Assembly (NCBI GenBank): GCA_034436045.1
Contig: DAOTVZ010000088.1
Coordinates: 1 to 62,991 of the forward strand
DNA length: 62,991 nt
From: H111-94 sp034436045
Lineage (GTDB): Bacteria > Chloroflexota > Ktedonobacteria > Ktedonobacterales > Ktedonobacteraceae
Reading direction: 5' to 3'
The translations under genes were made by a program, and so were the position numbers. Numbering within the stretch: the first letter of the stretch is position 1; every line of letters starts with the position of its first letter. Shown in pieces: positions 27,262 to 35,606 of the stretch. The notes beneath the pieces were generated by a model. That model made no database searches. It saw nothing but the letters and a program-made list of their open reading frames with translations, and was not told the origin of the DNA.

Positions 27262-27308
27262 TTCACACAATTTTCACATCCATGAACAAATCTTCACGTT
27301 ATTCTCAC
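27262..27308 (+). promoter_or_regulatory. PhoB-like direct repeats upstream of the receiver gene
   Basis: TTCAC occurs at 27262-27266 and 27273-27277, and again at 27293-27297 with a variant CTCAC at 27304-27308. Each pair is spaced exactly 11 bp and the pairs are 31 bp apart. Winged-helix regulators of the PhoB/KdpE class bind tandem half-sites with this period. A weak -10-like GGGTATGCT follows at about 27317-27325. It is a likely site for the regulator encoded at 26494-27246. Confidence 0.55.
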
Positions 27309-27430
27309 TATGGATAGGGTATGCTTCAGATAGAGATAGCGAAGATAATCAATAGTGATAGGCGCTACTCTAGCCGCACCGGCTGAAAATCGCACGTCAA
27401 CTCTCAAGACAGGAGAGCAGAACACCAGTC

Positions 27431-27937
27431 ATGCAAGATAATGATGCAGCGAACATCTTGCCGGGTAGCGGCGACATGAGCGCACAGAACAGGTCTCAAC
27501 AGCACTATATGCAACATCATGTCCCCTCGGCGGGAATAGCGACAGAACGGTCACATACACGACAACGCATTCTCCTCGTCGAGGATGATACTTCGCTCGC
27601 TGCGCTGGAGGCCGAGGTACTTACCGCTCATGGCTATACCGTCGTTATCGTAGAAAGCGGAGACCTGGCGCTGGCCAGAATGCACTCCTTCGCCCCCGAT
27701 CTGGTTGTGCTTGACCTTGAACTAACCGGCACGCTAAATGGGCTAGACGTGTTACACACGTTGCGCACCTATACGAATGTGCCTGTACTCTTCACTACCA
27801 GCGCAACTCCTGAAGCACGCAGGATTACACGCGGCAGTGGAGAATCAAGACTCACGCTGGATCACCTGCCAAAACCGTATTCTATGTCTACCTTACTCAA
27901 GCATGTACAACGCCTGTTAATGGTGGCATCCCATTAG
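27431..27937 (+). CDS. Receiver-only response regulator
   Basis: 168 residues. A disordered N-terminal tail (about 1-42) precedes a receiver domain with LLVEDDTSLAALEAE, phosphoacceptor Asp in VVLDLELTGTLNG, a Thr/Ser switch in LFTTSATPE and KPYSMSTLL. There is no output domain, so it should act by protein contact or as a phosphate sink. It follows the kinase/regulator pair and has its own promoter region with PhoB-like repeats. Confidence 0.87.
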   Translation: MQDNDAANILPGSGDMSAQNRSQQHYMQHHVPSAGIATERSHTRQRILLVEDDTSLAALEAEVLTAHGYTVVIVESGDLALARMHSFAPDLVVLDLELTGTLNGLDVLHTLRTYTNVPVLFTTSATPEARRITRGSGESRLTLDHLPKPYSMSTLLKHVQRLLMVASH

Positions 27938-27965
27938 TTCTTAAACAGCCCGAAAGGAGGTTCAT

Positions 27966-28157
27966 ATGGACCGCAGAGAAGATCGTGAAATTCTACGCAA
28001 AGGTGGATTTGACGAGCGTGAGATGAATCTATTGAGCAGGCTTCGTAAGGACTATAACGAGAGGGAAAAGCAGCAAGCTCTCGCAGACCATCGCCGTCTT
28101 GAATTTGTGCGCTGGCTCGTCGCACACGGACGGCTCAGCGACCAGATTGCTTCCTGA
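27966..28157 (+). CDS. Small charged hypothetical protein
   Basis: 63 residues, strongly charged and probably all-helical (MDRREDREILRKGGFDE, RLRKDYNEREKQQALADHRR). A strong AAAGGAGG lies 7 bp before the ATG, so it is translated. I do not recognise a family. It starts 28 bp after the receiver-only gene and is likely cotranscribed with it, so it may be a partner of that receiver. Confidence 0.7.
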   Translation: MDRREDREILRKGGFDEREMNLLSRLRKDYNEREKQQALADHRRLEFVRWLVAHGRLSDQIAS

Positions 28158-28256
28158 TAGCAAGGCCCACCAGCGGCCTTATTTCCCGGTGGGGTCGCCA
28201 ACAAGTGCTGTACATGCCTCTGTGAGCGTCCAGGCGCATCACAAGCAAGAATAACT

Positions 28257-28301
28257 ATAAAACGGCATCACGAACCGCCGGAGTTCATGATGCCGTTTTA
28301 T
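28257..28301. terminator. Bidirectional terminator between convergent genes
   Basis: ATAAAACGGCATCA (28257-28270) pairs perfectly with TGATGCCGTTTTAT (28288-28301), and GAAC/GTTC extends the stem inward. The stem ends in T-rich bases on both strands. It lies between the small charged protein (+) and the 28386-28616 gene (-). Confidence 0.88.
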
Positions 28302-28385
28302 GTATATGCATCATATGCATCCGTCCAATCCGAACGGAAGATAAACGGATTTCGCCTGAGATAGACAAGACAACCGTGCAACCCA

Positions 28386-28616
28386 TTATGACGGATTGCG
28401 CATATCATGACACACCACCAGACCATCCATATCCTGCAAGAGGGGAGACGCCAGACATGACTGCCGGGCTAGACGGGCGGCAGAAGCGAGAATATCATTA
28501 ACCAACGTTTCAGGAGGTTCGATCACTTCCAATTGCCTAAATAGCTCATCAATCTCATCATCAACCACAGGGTCTTTAGCCACTTCAGCCAGAAGAAGAT
28601 ATAGCGGATATTTCAT
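28386..28616 (-). CDS. Small hypothetical protein downstream of an ECF sigma gene
   Basis: 76 residues, acidic, no signal peptide. GAGGGAG lies 6 bp before the ATG. The middle (VDDEIDELFRQLEVIEPPET, then LVNDILASAARLA) looks helical. It follows the sigma factor gene by 99 bp in the same direction, and its acidic N-terminus followed by a PP-helix unit recalls short anti-sigma or regulator proteins, but no zinc-finger motif is present. Function unknown. Confidence 0.65.
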   Translation of the reverse strand: MKYPLYLLLAEVAKDPVVDDEIDELFRQLEVIEPPETLVNDILASAARLARQSCLASPLLQDMDGLVVCHDMRNPS

Positions 28617-28715
28617 ACCAACTCCCTCTAATGTTACTCGCGCTATCTCTTCTATAGAATACGAATAACACTAGAGGGAAGTTTCACTTTCCAGAGCCTT
28701 GTTCTACCCGAATGC

Positions 28716-29336
28716 TCATACCGCAGGTGCCGGTTGGCGCTGCGCTGCCAACGCTGCACGTAGCAGCGGGCGAGCGCGCTGGAAATAGGTCTTGGCCGTC
28801 GCCTCTGGCATATTCAGGGTATGCCCAATTTCCGAGAAGCTGAGTTGACCGGCATAGCGCAACAGCACCACCGAACGGAACTTGGGAGGCAGATTCTGAA
28901 TAGCGTGCCGCAAGGATGACTGTAGGTCATGATGCTCAGCAATCTCATCAGGGAGTGGACTGCTATCAGGCATGATCGCCAACGGTGATAGATCATCATC
29001 TTCATTCGAGGCTTCCAGCTCAGAAAAATGAATAGCACGCTTCCGACGCAACTCATCTAAACAGCGGTTACGTGCCACCTGGAATAACCATGCCTTCAGG
29101 GGTTCGCCCGTGCGTAAAGTTGGCATGGAAATATACAATTGCAGAAACACCTGCTGCGATACATCACATGCCTGATCATAGTCACCTAAACAATGACATA
29201 TAAAATTGAAAAGTGGCACATGATAACGGCGCACCAGCATTTCAAAGGCACTCTGATCACCGGCCAATGTTTGTTTCACAAGAAAACCATCAGTCAGTTC
29301 AGGAGATGACGTTCTGGTTCTTTCTCTTAATTGCAT
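28716..29336 (-). CDS. ECF-type RNA polymerase sigma factor
   Basis: 206 residues from ATG 29336; the frame is open to 29402, and Met at 29366 is another possible start. Region 2 is FEMLVRRYHVPLFNFICHCL with DQACDVSQQVFLQLY, and region 4 is LPPKFRSVVLLRYAGQ with FSEIGHTLNMPEATAKTY. No anti-sigma factor with a clear zinc-finger or membrane domain adjoins it. The 28386-28616 gene downstream is the only candidate partner. Confidence 0.9.
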   Translation of the reverse strand: MQLRERTRTSSPELTDGFLVKQTLAGDQSAFEMLVRRYHVPLFNFICHCLGDYDQACDVSQQVFLQLYISMPTLRTGEPLKAWLFQVARNRCLDELRRKRAIHFSELEASNEDDDLSPLAIMPDSSPLPDEIAEHHDLQSSLRHAIQNLPPKFRSVVLLRYAGQLSFSEIGHTLNMPEATAKTYFQRARPLLRAALAAQRQPAPAV

Positions 29337-29402
29337 ATTCTCGCAACCTCGCTTTCGTATTTTCATCTTCCATAGCGTACCGCTTTCAACAACAAATTTC
29401 AA

Positions 29403-29783
29403 GTATTTTTGGCCGCTATTAACTTAGCTATAAACCACTCTAAGCGTAAACTAAAGTATATTAAAGCCGTGGTTATCTTTCCTTAAGAAGATAATAATTC
29501 GATTACTTATCTATCTCTAATCTATCTCTTATCATATTTTAAGGCAAGAGGTGCCTTGAGGCGAGACTGAAGGTTGCGAGAGGCTGCCATGTTACCTCTA
29601 ATACGAACGAGAATATTCTGAATGATACAAAAACGCGGGGCTATCATTAATAAATCGAGGAATTGCTTAGGAGAGCCTTAACACGACCGGTGAACATGGG
29701 CGTGCCGAGATAGGGCAGGTTGATTCGTGGTTCAGCCACGGTGGGCGCATAGCAACGCATACTCCTATCTCTTACATTCCATA
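29403..29783. other. Intergenic region without a recognised gene
   Basis: 381 bp between the Ser/Thr kinase stop and the sigma factor frame. It is AT-rich near the sigma gene, with TATCTATCTCTAATCTATCT-type repeats at about 29498-29527 and a short hairpin AAGGCA/TGCCTT at about 29541-29557. The sigma factor promoter should lie here. No open frame worth reporting. Confidence 0.5.
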
Positions 29784-30677
29784 CTACGACGGAATCGGTT
29801 CATTGGATGGCTTTTCGACCATACCTATCGTCACTTCCCAACATGAGGCGCACAGCGCCGCCAGGAAAGCCTCGACATCAGGATAACGCGCCTCCGGCTG
29901 TTTCGCCAATGCACGCAAAATTACTTGATCGATAGACGCCGGTAATGCCGACCTCAGCGATGAGGGAGCTATCGGCATCTCTTGCATATGCCGCCTTATG
30001 ATCTCACGAATACTTAAACCGGTCAAGGGACGCTGGCCCGTCAATAGTTCATATGCAATACACCCCAGGGCATATTGATCGCTGGCCTCACTCACAACAC
30101 CCTGAAAGACCTCCGGGGCCATATAGTGTAGTGAACCCACCGGATGCTTCTCCTCCCTATCGCCTCGCTCAGCCGTTACCAGGCGAGCAAGACCTAGATC
30201 GGCCAGCCAGATGGCACCCTGCTGGTTCAGCAAAATATTCTCCGGCTTGAGGTCGCAATGAATGATATGGTGCGCATGAAGATATGCTACGGCCTCACCA
30301 ACCTGCTGGAGCAGCATCAGCGCCTCTGTTAAGGGCAGGCAAACCGGCGCATTGGCATTCATCTGTTGCCGTAGCGAGCCATTGGTGGCATAAGCCATTA
30401 CCAGATATGGGTGGCCATCTTCCTCCCCTACATCCAGCAAAGGAATAATATGCGGGTGTCTACATTGTGCCAGGAAATGCGCCTCGCGCAACAAAGCCTC
30501 ACGTTGCCCAGGGATATCATATTGCGCAGAACTACCTAGCTTGAGTACCACCCGCTGCTCCGGCAGAGATAGGAGATGCGCCAGATAAATCTCGCTGAAC
30601 ATATCTTCGCCCAGACGTGCCACTATCTGATAGATACCAACCTGCCGACCAGCAGTGAATGTCTCTGAATTATCCAT
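29784..30677 (-). CDS. Soluble serine/threonine protein kinase
   Basis: 297 residues forming only a Hanks-type kinase domain, with no membrane segment or sensor domain. Lys46 (VVLKLG) is the ATP lysine, HCDLKPEN gives catalytic Asp142, DLG (Asp160) replaces DFG, and GSLHYMAPE is the activation-loop end. The glycine-rich loop is degenerate (LGEDMFSEIYLA). Activity is likely but ATP binding may be unusual. Substrates unknown; it lies between an ECF sigma gene and a ferritin-like gene, all on the minus strand. Confidence 0.9.
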   Translation of the reverse strand: MDNSETFTAGRQVGIYQIVARLGEDMFSEIYLAHLLSLPEQRVVLKLGSSAQYDIPGQREALLREAHFLAQCRHPHIIPLLDVGEEDGHPYLVMAYATNGSLRQQMNANAPVCLPLTEALMLLQQVGEAVAYLHAHHIIHCDLKPENILLNQQGAIWLADLGLARLVTAERGDREEKHPVGSLHYMAPEVFQGVVSEASDQYALGCIAYELLTGQRPLTGLSIREIIRRHMQEMPIAPSSLRSALPASIDQVILRALAKQPEARYPDVEAFLAALCASCWEVTIGMVEKPSNEPIPS

Positions 30678-30713
30678 GCTTTACCGCCTTCCATTCGAGA
30701 GCAGCATAAACAC

Positions 30714-30745
30714 GCCTGAAGAAACGTTAGTACGCTTCTTCAGGC
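30714..30745 (-). terminator. Hairpin after the ferritin-like gene
   Basis: GCCTGAAGAA (30714-30723) pairs perfectly with TTCTTCAGGC (30736-30745), in the gap between the ferritin-like gene and the kinase gene. Read on the minus strand it is followed by GTGTTTATG, so it is a modest terminator for the ferritin-like gene. Confidence 0.6.
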
Positions 30746-30774
30746 ATATATTCGCGTCGCTCCAGACAGCTAGA

Positions 30775-31548
30775 TTAACATGATTGAACAGCAAATGGCG
30801 AGCGGTAGATAACCCCGGAATCGCTGGTACTCACTGGATGATACGTGAAGCTATTACCTTGCGTCGGGCTGAGATAACCGGCCTGTTTCACAACAGCAGG
30901 CGCATCGCCCACAGAACCAAGCAGCACGGGCGAGAAGGCCCAGTTGTCCGCCGGAGAAAGACCCCCGATGAGACGCCCAAGCGCGCGATGCTCTGCCTCG
31001 ATAGTAGCAATCTGCCCCGCGATCTGTGAGAGGTCCGGTCGTCCTTGCTCACCAAACTCCTTGATTGCGGCCAGGAAGGCAGAGTCAAAGACACCTTCAA
31101 GCTGTTGCTGGGTGGCAATAAACTTCGAGAGATCGCGGAAAGTTTCTTCGCCATTGGGGAAGCTAAAGGTGCTGGTCAGCACCTGACCCCCGGCGCTGGC
31201 AAAGAAGTTCTCGTGAATCTGCTCCTCAATCATAGCGGCCTTCAACAAAACCTGGGCGTCCCAACTCAGGCCGAGCTTGTCAGCATACTTCAGTCCATGT
31301 GAATAAAAGGTGACCGCCAGGCGCTCTGCCGTGCGACCAATGGTCAGAATTTGTGGAATGGGTGTGACACAACTCGACTGGGCCGTGGCAGCAAAGGCGC
31401 TACCGGCAGGAATGAGCGCGCTAGCAACCGCAGCAACGCCGGTCGCTCCTGCTGCACCCACAACGGCCCCCTTGAGTAACGAACGGCGCGAACGACGACT
31501 CTCAATAGCCGCCACCAGATTATCGCTGGCCAACTTCTGATTTGACAT
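30775..31548 (-). CDS. Tat-exported ferritin-like domain protein
   Basis: 257 residues from ATG 31548 (four codons inside the longest frame). The signal has RRSRRSLLKG and then AAGATGVAAVASALI, so Tat export is likely. The mature part is a helical ferritin-like domain with metal-ligand candidates in RTAERLAVTFY, AMIEEQIHENFF and IATIEAEHRALGR, as in the desiccation-related/ferritin-like (PF13668-type) family. It probably acts outside the membrane; the exact role (iron, peroxide or stress) is unknown. Confidence 0.85.
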   Translation of the reverse strand: MSNQKLASDNLVAAIESRRSRRSLLKGAVVGAAGATGVAAVASALIPAGSAFAATAQSSCVTPIPQILTIGRTAERLAVTFYSHGLKYADKLGLSWDAQVLLKAAMIEEQIHENFFASAGGQVLTSTFSFPNGEETFRDLSKFIATQQQLEGVFDSAFLAAIKEFGEQGRPDLSQIAGQIATIEAEHRALGRLIGGLSPADNWAFSPVLLGSVGDAPAVVKQAGYLSPTQGNSFTYHPVSTSDSGVIYRSPFAVQSC

Positions 31549-31938
31549 AATAGAAACCATCCTTTCTGTGTACTACACATAAAAGTACATACAGACGTCA
31601 TGTTGACGTACTTCCCTTCTCTCAATCCTAAAGCAGGAAGGTATATAAGGGAATTTACAAAGTCTGGGAAGCAACATATCTATAGTATGTATTTTCATGT
31701 AAGAGCATCGTTCAGTTGCTTCTCACCTAGTACTACGACAGCATCGCCTGAGTGGATTGCTTTTTTGAGCATATATTTTACAGAGCTGGGAAAATACATA
31801 GGGGTGGTTTGCTAGAAAGTCGTAAGAACCTGTCTATATTCTTGACAGATGCGTTATCATCCTGTTACCATTGAGGCACTTGGCGCGCTACGGGTCAGTC
31901 CTGCTGTAAGATTAGCATTGGCAGGGCATATTCGCTAA
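31549..31938. other. Divergent intergenic region
   Basis: 390 bp between the ferritin-like gene (-) and the esterase gene (+). On the plus strand TTGACA at 31842-31847 with a weak TTACCA at 31865-31870 (17 bp spacing) may drive the esterase. Near the ferritin-like gene is a palindrome-rich stretch (GACGTC, AAGTAC/GTACTT at about 31583-31612). No open frame looks real. Confidence 0.4.
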
Positions 31939-33084
31939 ATGGCAAAAGAAAGGCAACACCTGACGATGAATGATCCCCAGGACATAATGAAGGAAGTGAT
32001 GCGACTCACGCAAGCGGGCCAACTCACTGAAGCCACAGCACTGCTTCAGCGCGTACTTAACAACAAAAAAGCCGGTGAACAAGCAGATGGAACCACAGAC
32101 TCATTGTTTCACCATCTACAGCAATTGCTCGCCAAACGCCCCACCCCTTTTCGCGGCAAGTCACCCACACCGGCAACCGAGGGGCAATGGCTCGCGCAGA
32201 CCTACAGCAATGCGTATGGCCGCCGTCCTTACAAACTCTACCTTCCTCGTGGCTACACAGAAGAAAAAGTTCCTTTAGTCGTAATGCTGCATGGCTGTAC
32301 CCAGTCAGCGCTTGACTTTGCCACAGGCACACAGATGAACACGCTCGCGGATCGACACATGTTCCTGGTGGCCTATCCCGAACAGGTAGTTTCCGCCAAC
32401 GGCTCAAAATGCTGGCGCTGGTTCCAGACTTCTGATCAACAAAGAGATAGAGGGGAACCATTGTTAATTGCCGAGATTACGCGGCAAATCATGAGTAATT
32501 ACAATATTGATGATCGACAAGTCTATATCGCCGGGCTGTCGGCGGGCGGAGCTATGGCCGCCATTGTGGCCGCAACCTATCCAGACCTTTACGCCGCAGT
32601 AGGAGTACATTCGGGTCTTCCCTACGGTGCAGCGCATAACCTGCATTCCGCTTTCAGCGCGATGAGAAAGGGTGCTGAGCGCTATAACAGGGCCATCGCT
32701 GAACCTATACCCTTGATTATCTTTCATGGTGATGCCGATACTACCGTTGCTCCCATCAATGCAGACCGGCTGGCAGAACAATGGCATGAGGCTTCAGCAC
32801 GGAGATCAGAAACAAAACAGGGACGGAACTACCAGAGTATTGAAGGGCAAGCTGGTGGATATAGCTACACACGCACTTTCTATTATGACACGCGCGGACA
32901 GGCAATAGTAGAGAAGTGGATTGTGCATCAGGCAGGTCATGCCTGGGTCGGTGGCAACTCAGGCGGCTCATATGCTGATATCAGAGGGCCTGATGCCTCC
33001 AGTGAGATGTTGCGTTTTTTCGCCGCCCATCCCAAAAATTCGCCACATCGAGGCATTTCGCTCTTCGGCCTATCCCTGTTTTAA
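31939..33084 (+). CDS. PHB-depolymerase-family esterase (alpha/beta hydrolase)
   Basis: 381 residues without a signal peptide. LVVMLHGCTQSALDF is the oxyanion region, nucleophile Ser is in YIAGLSAGGAMAA, Asp in IIFHGDADTTVAP and His in HQAGHAWVGG. The family includes extracellular PHB depolymerases and feruloyl/acetylxylan esterases; here an intracellular enzyme is suggested. The N-terminal 75 residues form a helical repeat-like segment. The first ATG has no good ribosome site; Met at 31966 or 31987 is possible. An IS66 element is inserted 36 bp after its stop. Confidence 0.87.
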   Translation: MAKERQHLTMNDPQDIMKEVMRLTQAGQLTEATALLQRVLNNKKAGEQADGTTDSLFHHLQQLLAKRPTPFRGKSPTPATEGQWLAQTYSNAYGRRPYKLYLPRGYTEEKVPLVVMLHGCTQSALDFATGTQMNTLADRHMFLVAYPEQVVSANGSKCWRWFQTSDQQRDRGEPLLIAEITRQIMSNYNIDDRQVYIAGLSAGGAMAAIVAATYPDLYAAVGVHSGLPYGAAHNLHSAFSAMRKGAERYNRAIAEPIPLIIFHGDADTTVAPINADRLAEQWHEASARRSETKQGRNYQSIEGQAGGYSYTRTFYYDTRGQAIVEKWIVHQAGHAWVGGNSGGSYADIRGPDASSEMLRFFAAHPKNSPHRGISLFGLSLF

Positions 33085-33128
33085 AGATAGACCGAAGAAT
33101 GAAATGCTCTGGTAGTAGCATTCGTGAG

Positions 33129-34574
33129 GTAAGTGTTCAGACTTGACCTCTTTGGTAAACTGAAATCTATGAAGCAGCAGGAAGAAATCGAGCGCCTCCG
33201 AGCAGAAAATCACGAAGTGCGAGAAGCCCTGCAGCTGGCTCTGGAAGAACTGAGCCAGGTGAAGGAAGCATTACGCCTGGCGCTGGCGCGCATTGAGGAA
33301 CTGGAAAAGCCGCACGAACCGCCAGAGTTTGTGAAAGAGAACGTGAAGAAGCGCCCGGCAGAAGAGAAACAACCGAGAAAGAAACGGGAGGCCAAGCACA
33401 ATCGAGGCCGGATGCGGGCGGTGCCAACGCAGATCGTGGAGCACCGCATCATCAACTGTCCCCAGTGTCATCTGCGACTGGGCGGCATCAGCCTGGCACG
33501 GGTGCGAGAAGTGATCGAACTGCCTGAGCCTCAACCAATCGAGGTGATCCATCATCGTATTTACAAAGGCTGGTGCTCGCAGTGTCAGAAGTGGCACGAG
33601 GCCCCGGTGGATTTGCATGAGCAAGCCTTGGGGCAGGGACGGGTCGGCGTGCGCTTGAGCAGTTTGATTGCCCTGTTACGCACGCTCATGCGCTTGCCAG
33701 TGCGACAAATTCAGAGGCTGCTGCTTATCCTCTATGGATGCCAGATCAGCACGGGCGAGATCGTGGAGTTGCTGGGGCGCGTGGTGAGCCATGCGCAGCC
33801 CGTCTTGGAAGCGATCAAAGAGCAGATTCGAGCCAGCCCGGCGGTGCAGGCCGATGAAACGGGCTGGAGAGAAGATGGCGAGAATGGCTATATCTGGGCT
33901 GCCTCGACGCCGACCTTGCGCTATTACGAGTACCATCACTCGCGCGAAGGGGCCATTGTGAAGGAGTTGATCGGGCCAGACTTTGCAGGCGTGTTAGGCA
34001 GCGACTTCTACGCCGGATACAACAGCCACCAGGGTTTGCATCAGCGCTGTTGGGTTCATTACCTGCGCGATATTCACAACCTGAAGAAAAAATATCCCGC
34101 AGATGAGAGCTTACTCACCTGGGCTCAGCAGGTCAAAGCGCTCTATGACGAGGCCGTCGCCTGGGCACAGCAGGGTGCTGATCCACGCCTGTCTGTCCGC
34201 CAGCAGCAGCAGGCTCGCGTGGCGCAACAACATGCCTTTGAACAGCGACTCTGGGCGCTGTGCCAGCCCTTTGCCCATACCCTGGCCTTTCACCATACCT
34301 TGTGTGAACGCATGGAGCGGTTCTTGCCAGAGATGTTTACCTTCATCGCCTTCCCTGGAGTTCCTGCCCACAACAATCTGGCCGAACGCAGCGTGCGTCC
34401 ACTGGTGATTGCGCGCAAAATCAGCGGCGGATCGCGCAGTCCCAAGGGATCAACCACGCGCATGGGTCTGGCCAGCCTCTTTGGCACCTGGATGGCTCAG
34501 GGACTCAATCCCTTCTCTCAATGTGTGGCTTTGCTCACTCAAGCAAACCCCTTAGGGCAAGTCTGAACACTTAC
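33129..34574 (+). mobile_element. IS66-family insertion sequence with intact ends
   Basis: The 17-bp terminal repeats GTAAGTGTTCAGACTTG (33129-33145) and its perfect complement (34558-34574) bound a 1446-bp element with one transposase gene. The 8-bp target TTCGTGAG stands directly outside both ends (33121-33128 and 34575-34582), the classical IS66 duplication. Only tnpC is present, as in the ISBst12-like group. The perfect duplication and intact gene point to a recent insertion. Confidence 0.95.
33169..34566 (+). CDS. tnpC: IS66-family transposase (TnpC)
   Basis: 465 residues from ATG 33169; the frame runs back into the left end of the element. An N-terminal coiled coil (about 1-45), a basic linker, a zinc-finger-like CPQCHLRLGG/CSQCQKWHE region, then the DDE domain with VQADETGWREDG and DFYAGY, and the C-terminal HNNLAERSVRPLVIARKISG typical of IS66. 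Intact and probably active. Confidence 0.95.
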   Translation: MKQQEEIERLRAENHEVREALQLALEELSQVKEALRLALARIEELEKPHEPPEFVKENVKKRPAEEKQPRKKREAKHNRGRMRAVPTQIVEHRIINCPQCHLRLGGISLARVREVIELPEPQPIEVIHHRIYKGWCSQCQKWHEAPVDLHEQALGQGRVGVRLSSLIALLRTLMRLPVRQIQRLLLILYGCQISTGEIVELLGRVVSHAQPVLEAIKEQIRASPAVQADETGWREDGENGYIWAASTPTLRYYEYHHSREGAIVKELIGPDFAGVLGSDFYAGYNSHQGLHQRCWVHYLRDIHNLKKKYPADESLLTWAQQVKALYDEAVAWAQQGADPRLSVRQQQQARVAQQHAFEQRLWALCQPFAHTLAFHHTLCERMERFLPEMFTFIAFPGVPAHNNLAERSVRPLVIARKISGGSRSPKGSTTRMGLASLFGTWMAQGLNPFSQCVALLTQANPLGQV

Positions 34575-34598
34575 TTCGTGAGGGCATATGAGACTATT

Positions 34599-35063
34599 TT
34601 ACTGCACAGCTTCATTAACAGGGATCGTAATAGTTCCGCCATTAAGGCACCCTAAGAAAATCAAAGCTCCAATCCCGCCACGAAATGCCTGCATTTGCGC
34701 GCACGCAAAGGTAGAAGCTTTTTTTGCGTTCTTTGTTGTTTTTACCGTCTCGCTAATAGCGCAATGTGAAGTTTGAGGTTTAAGTGTAAAAGTACTTGTG
34801 ATCCCGCTTGGGTCAACATATGTTAGCGAAGCAGGCTGGCAATGTTGATAAGCCTGTGCGAAGCACTTCCCAACTTGTTCCGCTGCTCCTGTACCTTCAT
34901 TACCGGGATTAGTAATTGTTCCACATGCAACAGTTGTTGAAACAGGAATAGAAGTACTACAAGATGCTAAAAGTAAACAGATAGCTATCATACGTAACAG
35001 TTTACAGTACATCTGTGATACAAAGCAAACAATGTCCTTCATTACTCTACTTCTTGATCTCAT
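34599..35063 (-). CDS. Hypothetical lipoprotein
   Basis: 154 residues from ATG 35063, supported by AGGGGG 5 bp upstream. An internal hydrophobic stretch with lipobox (MIAICLLLASC) is preceded by about 26 residues, so a later Met may be the true start. The mature part has CGTITNPGNEGTGAAEQVGK, several Cys residues that may form disulfides, and a hydrophobic C-terminus. I do not recognise the family. AT-rich. It overlaps the stop of the upstream gene by one base. Confidence 0.65.
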   Translation of the reverse strand: MRSRSRVMKDIVCFVSQMYCKLLRMIAICLLLASCSTSIPVSTTVACGTITNPGNEGTGAAEQVGKCFAQAYQHCQPASLTYVDPSGITSTFTLKPQTSHCAISETVKTTKNAKKASTFACAQMQAFRGGIGALIFLGCLNGGTITIPVNEAVQ

Positions 35064-35458
35064 TATACCCCCTGTGAATCACTCCTTTGATCTATATGCT
35101 TATCAAGCTTCTCGCGGCTATGTTGACCCACCTCATAGCCAAGTACTTTCTCTATCGAGATGGCATCCTCTACAACCTTGCCTTCCAGGAACAGCAAGAT
35201 CAAGGCATACTCAGTGCGGGTGAATTTTATCATCATCTTCCCATCAATTAGGATCGATCTGTTCTCATCACTTTTTTGTATGGAGTGGAAGCCAACAGGT
35301 GGGCAGGATATGAGGTTCCCATGCATAAAAAATACCTTCCTGTACAACACTATACTGGCACTTGTCGCAAGCAAAGAGGCTGATGCGATAGAACAAACAG
35401 GAATGCATTTCTCAAAACAAGTTAGCATGAACAAATGCCTATTAACTTTTCCCCCCAA
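35063..35458 (-). CDS. Membrane-anchored winged-helix-like protein, possibly frameshifted
   Basis: The frame starts with TTG 35458 and has no ribosome site. It gives a hydrophobic helix (about 21-43) followed by a domain that resembles an OmpR-type winged helix (ILIDGKMMIKFTRTEYALIL, then LDKHIDQRS), ending early. On the minus strand a leaderless ATG at 35484 opens another frame (MNKLDISSLWGEKLIG) that meets this one at a run of six G (35451-35456 as C); one extra G would join them. So it may be a frameshifted or phase-variable gene. AT-rich; family unknown. Confidence 0.5.
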   Translation of the reverse strand: MGGKVNRHLFMLTCFEKCIPVCSIASASLLATSASIVLYRKVFFMHGNLISCPPVGFHSIQKSDENRSILIDGKMMIKFTRTEYALILLFLEGKVVEDAISIEKVLGYEVGQHSREKLDKHIDQRSDSQGV

Positions 35459-35488
35459 AGGGAGGATATATCCAGCTTGTTCATCCTT

Positions 35489-35518
35489 TATATAGCATAA
35501 GCTGTGCTAATCTGTCAA
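35489..35518 (-). promoter_or_regulatory. Minus-strand promoter with leaderless start
   Basis: On the minus strand TTGACA (complement of 35513-35518), an 18-bp spacer, then TATATA (35489-35494). The first ATG (complement of 35482-35484) is only 5 bp past the -10, so transcription would start at or next to the codon. Confidence 0.65.
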
Positions 35519-35522
35519 TACA

Positions 35523-35583
35523 CAAAAAGTCCTTGTGATCTATTCCTGCTCTAGGGGCAGGAATAGATCACAAGGACTTTTTG
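35523..35583. terminator. Very strong bidirectional terminator
   Basis: Bases 35523-35549 are the exact reverse complement of 35557-35583, a 27-bp perfect stem with a 7-base loop and five A or T at each outer end. It closes the acuC-acuA gene, which ends at 35607, before the promoter of the next minus-strand gene. Confidence 0.92.
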
Positions 35584-35606
35584 CCGTTAGCCCTTTTGAT
35601 ACCCCC

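Noticed and set aside
35032..35495. Plus-strand frames of 60-110 codons
   Set aside because: They are shadows of the minus-strand genes in the AT-rich stretch and lack ribosome sites.
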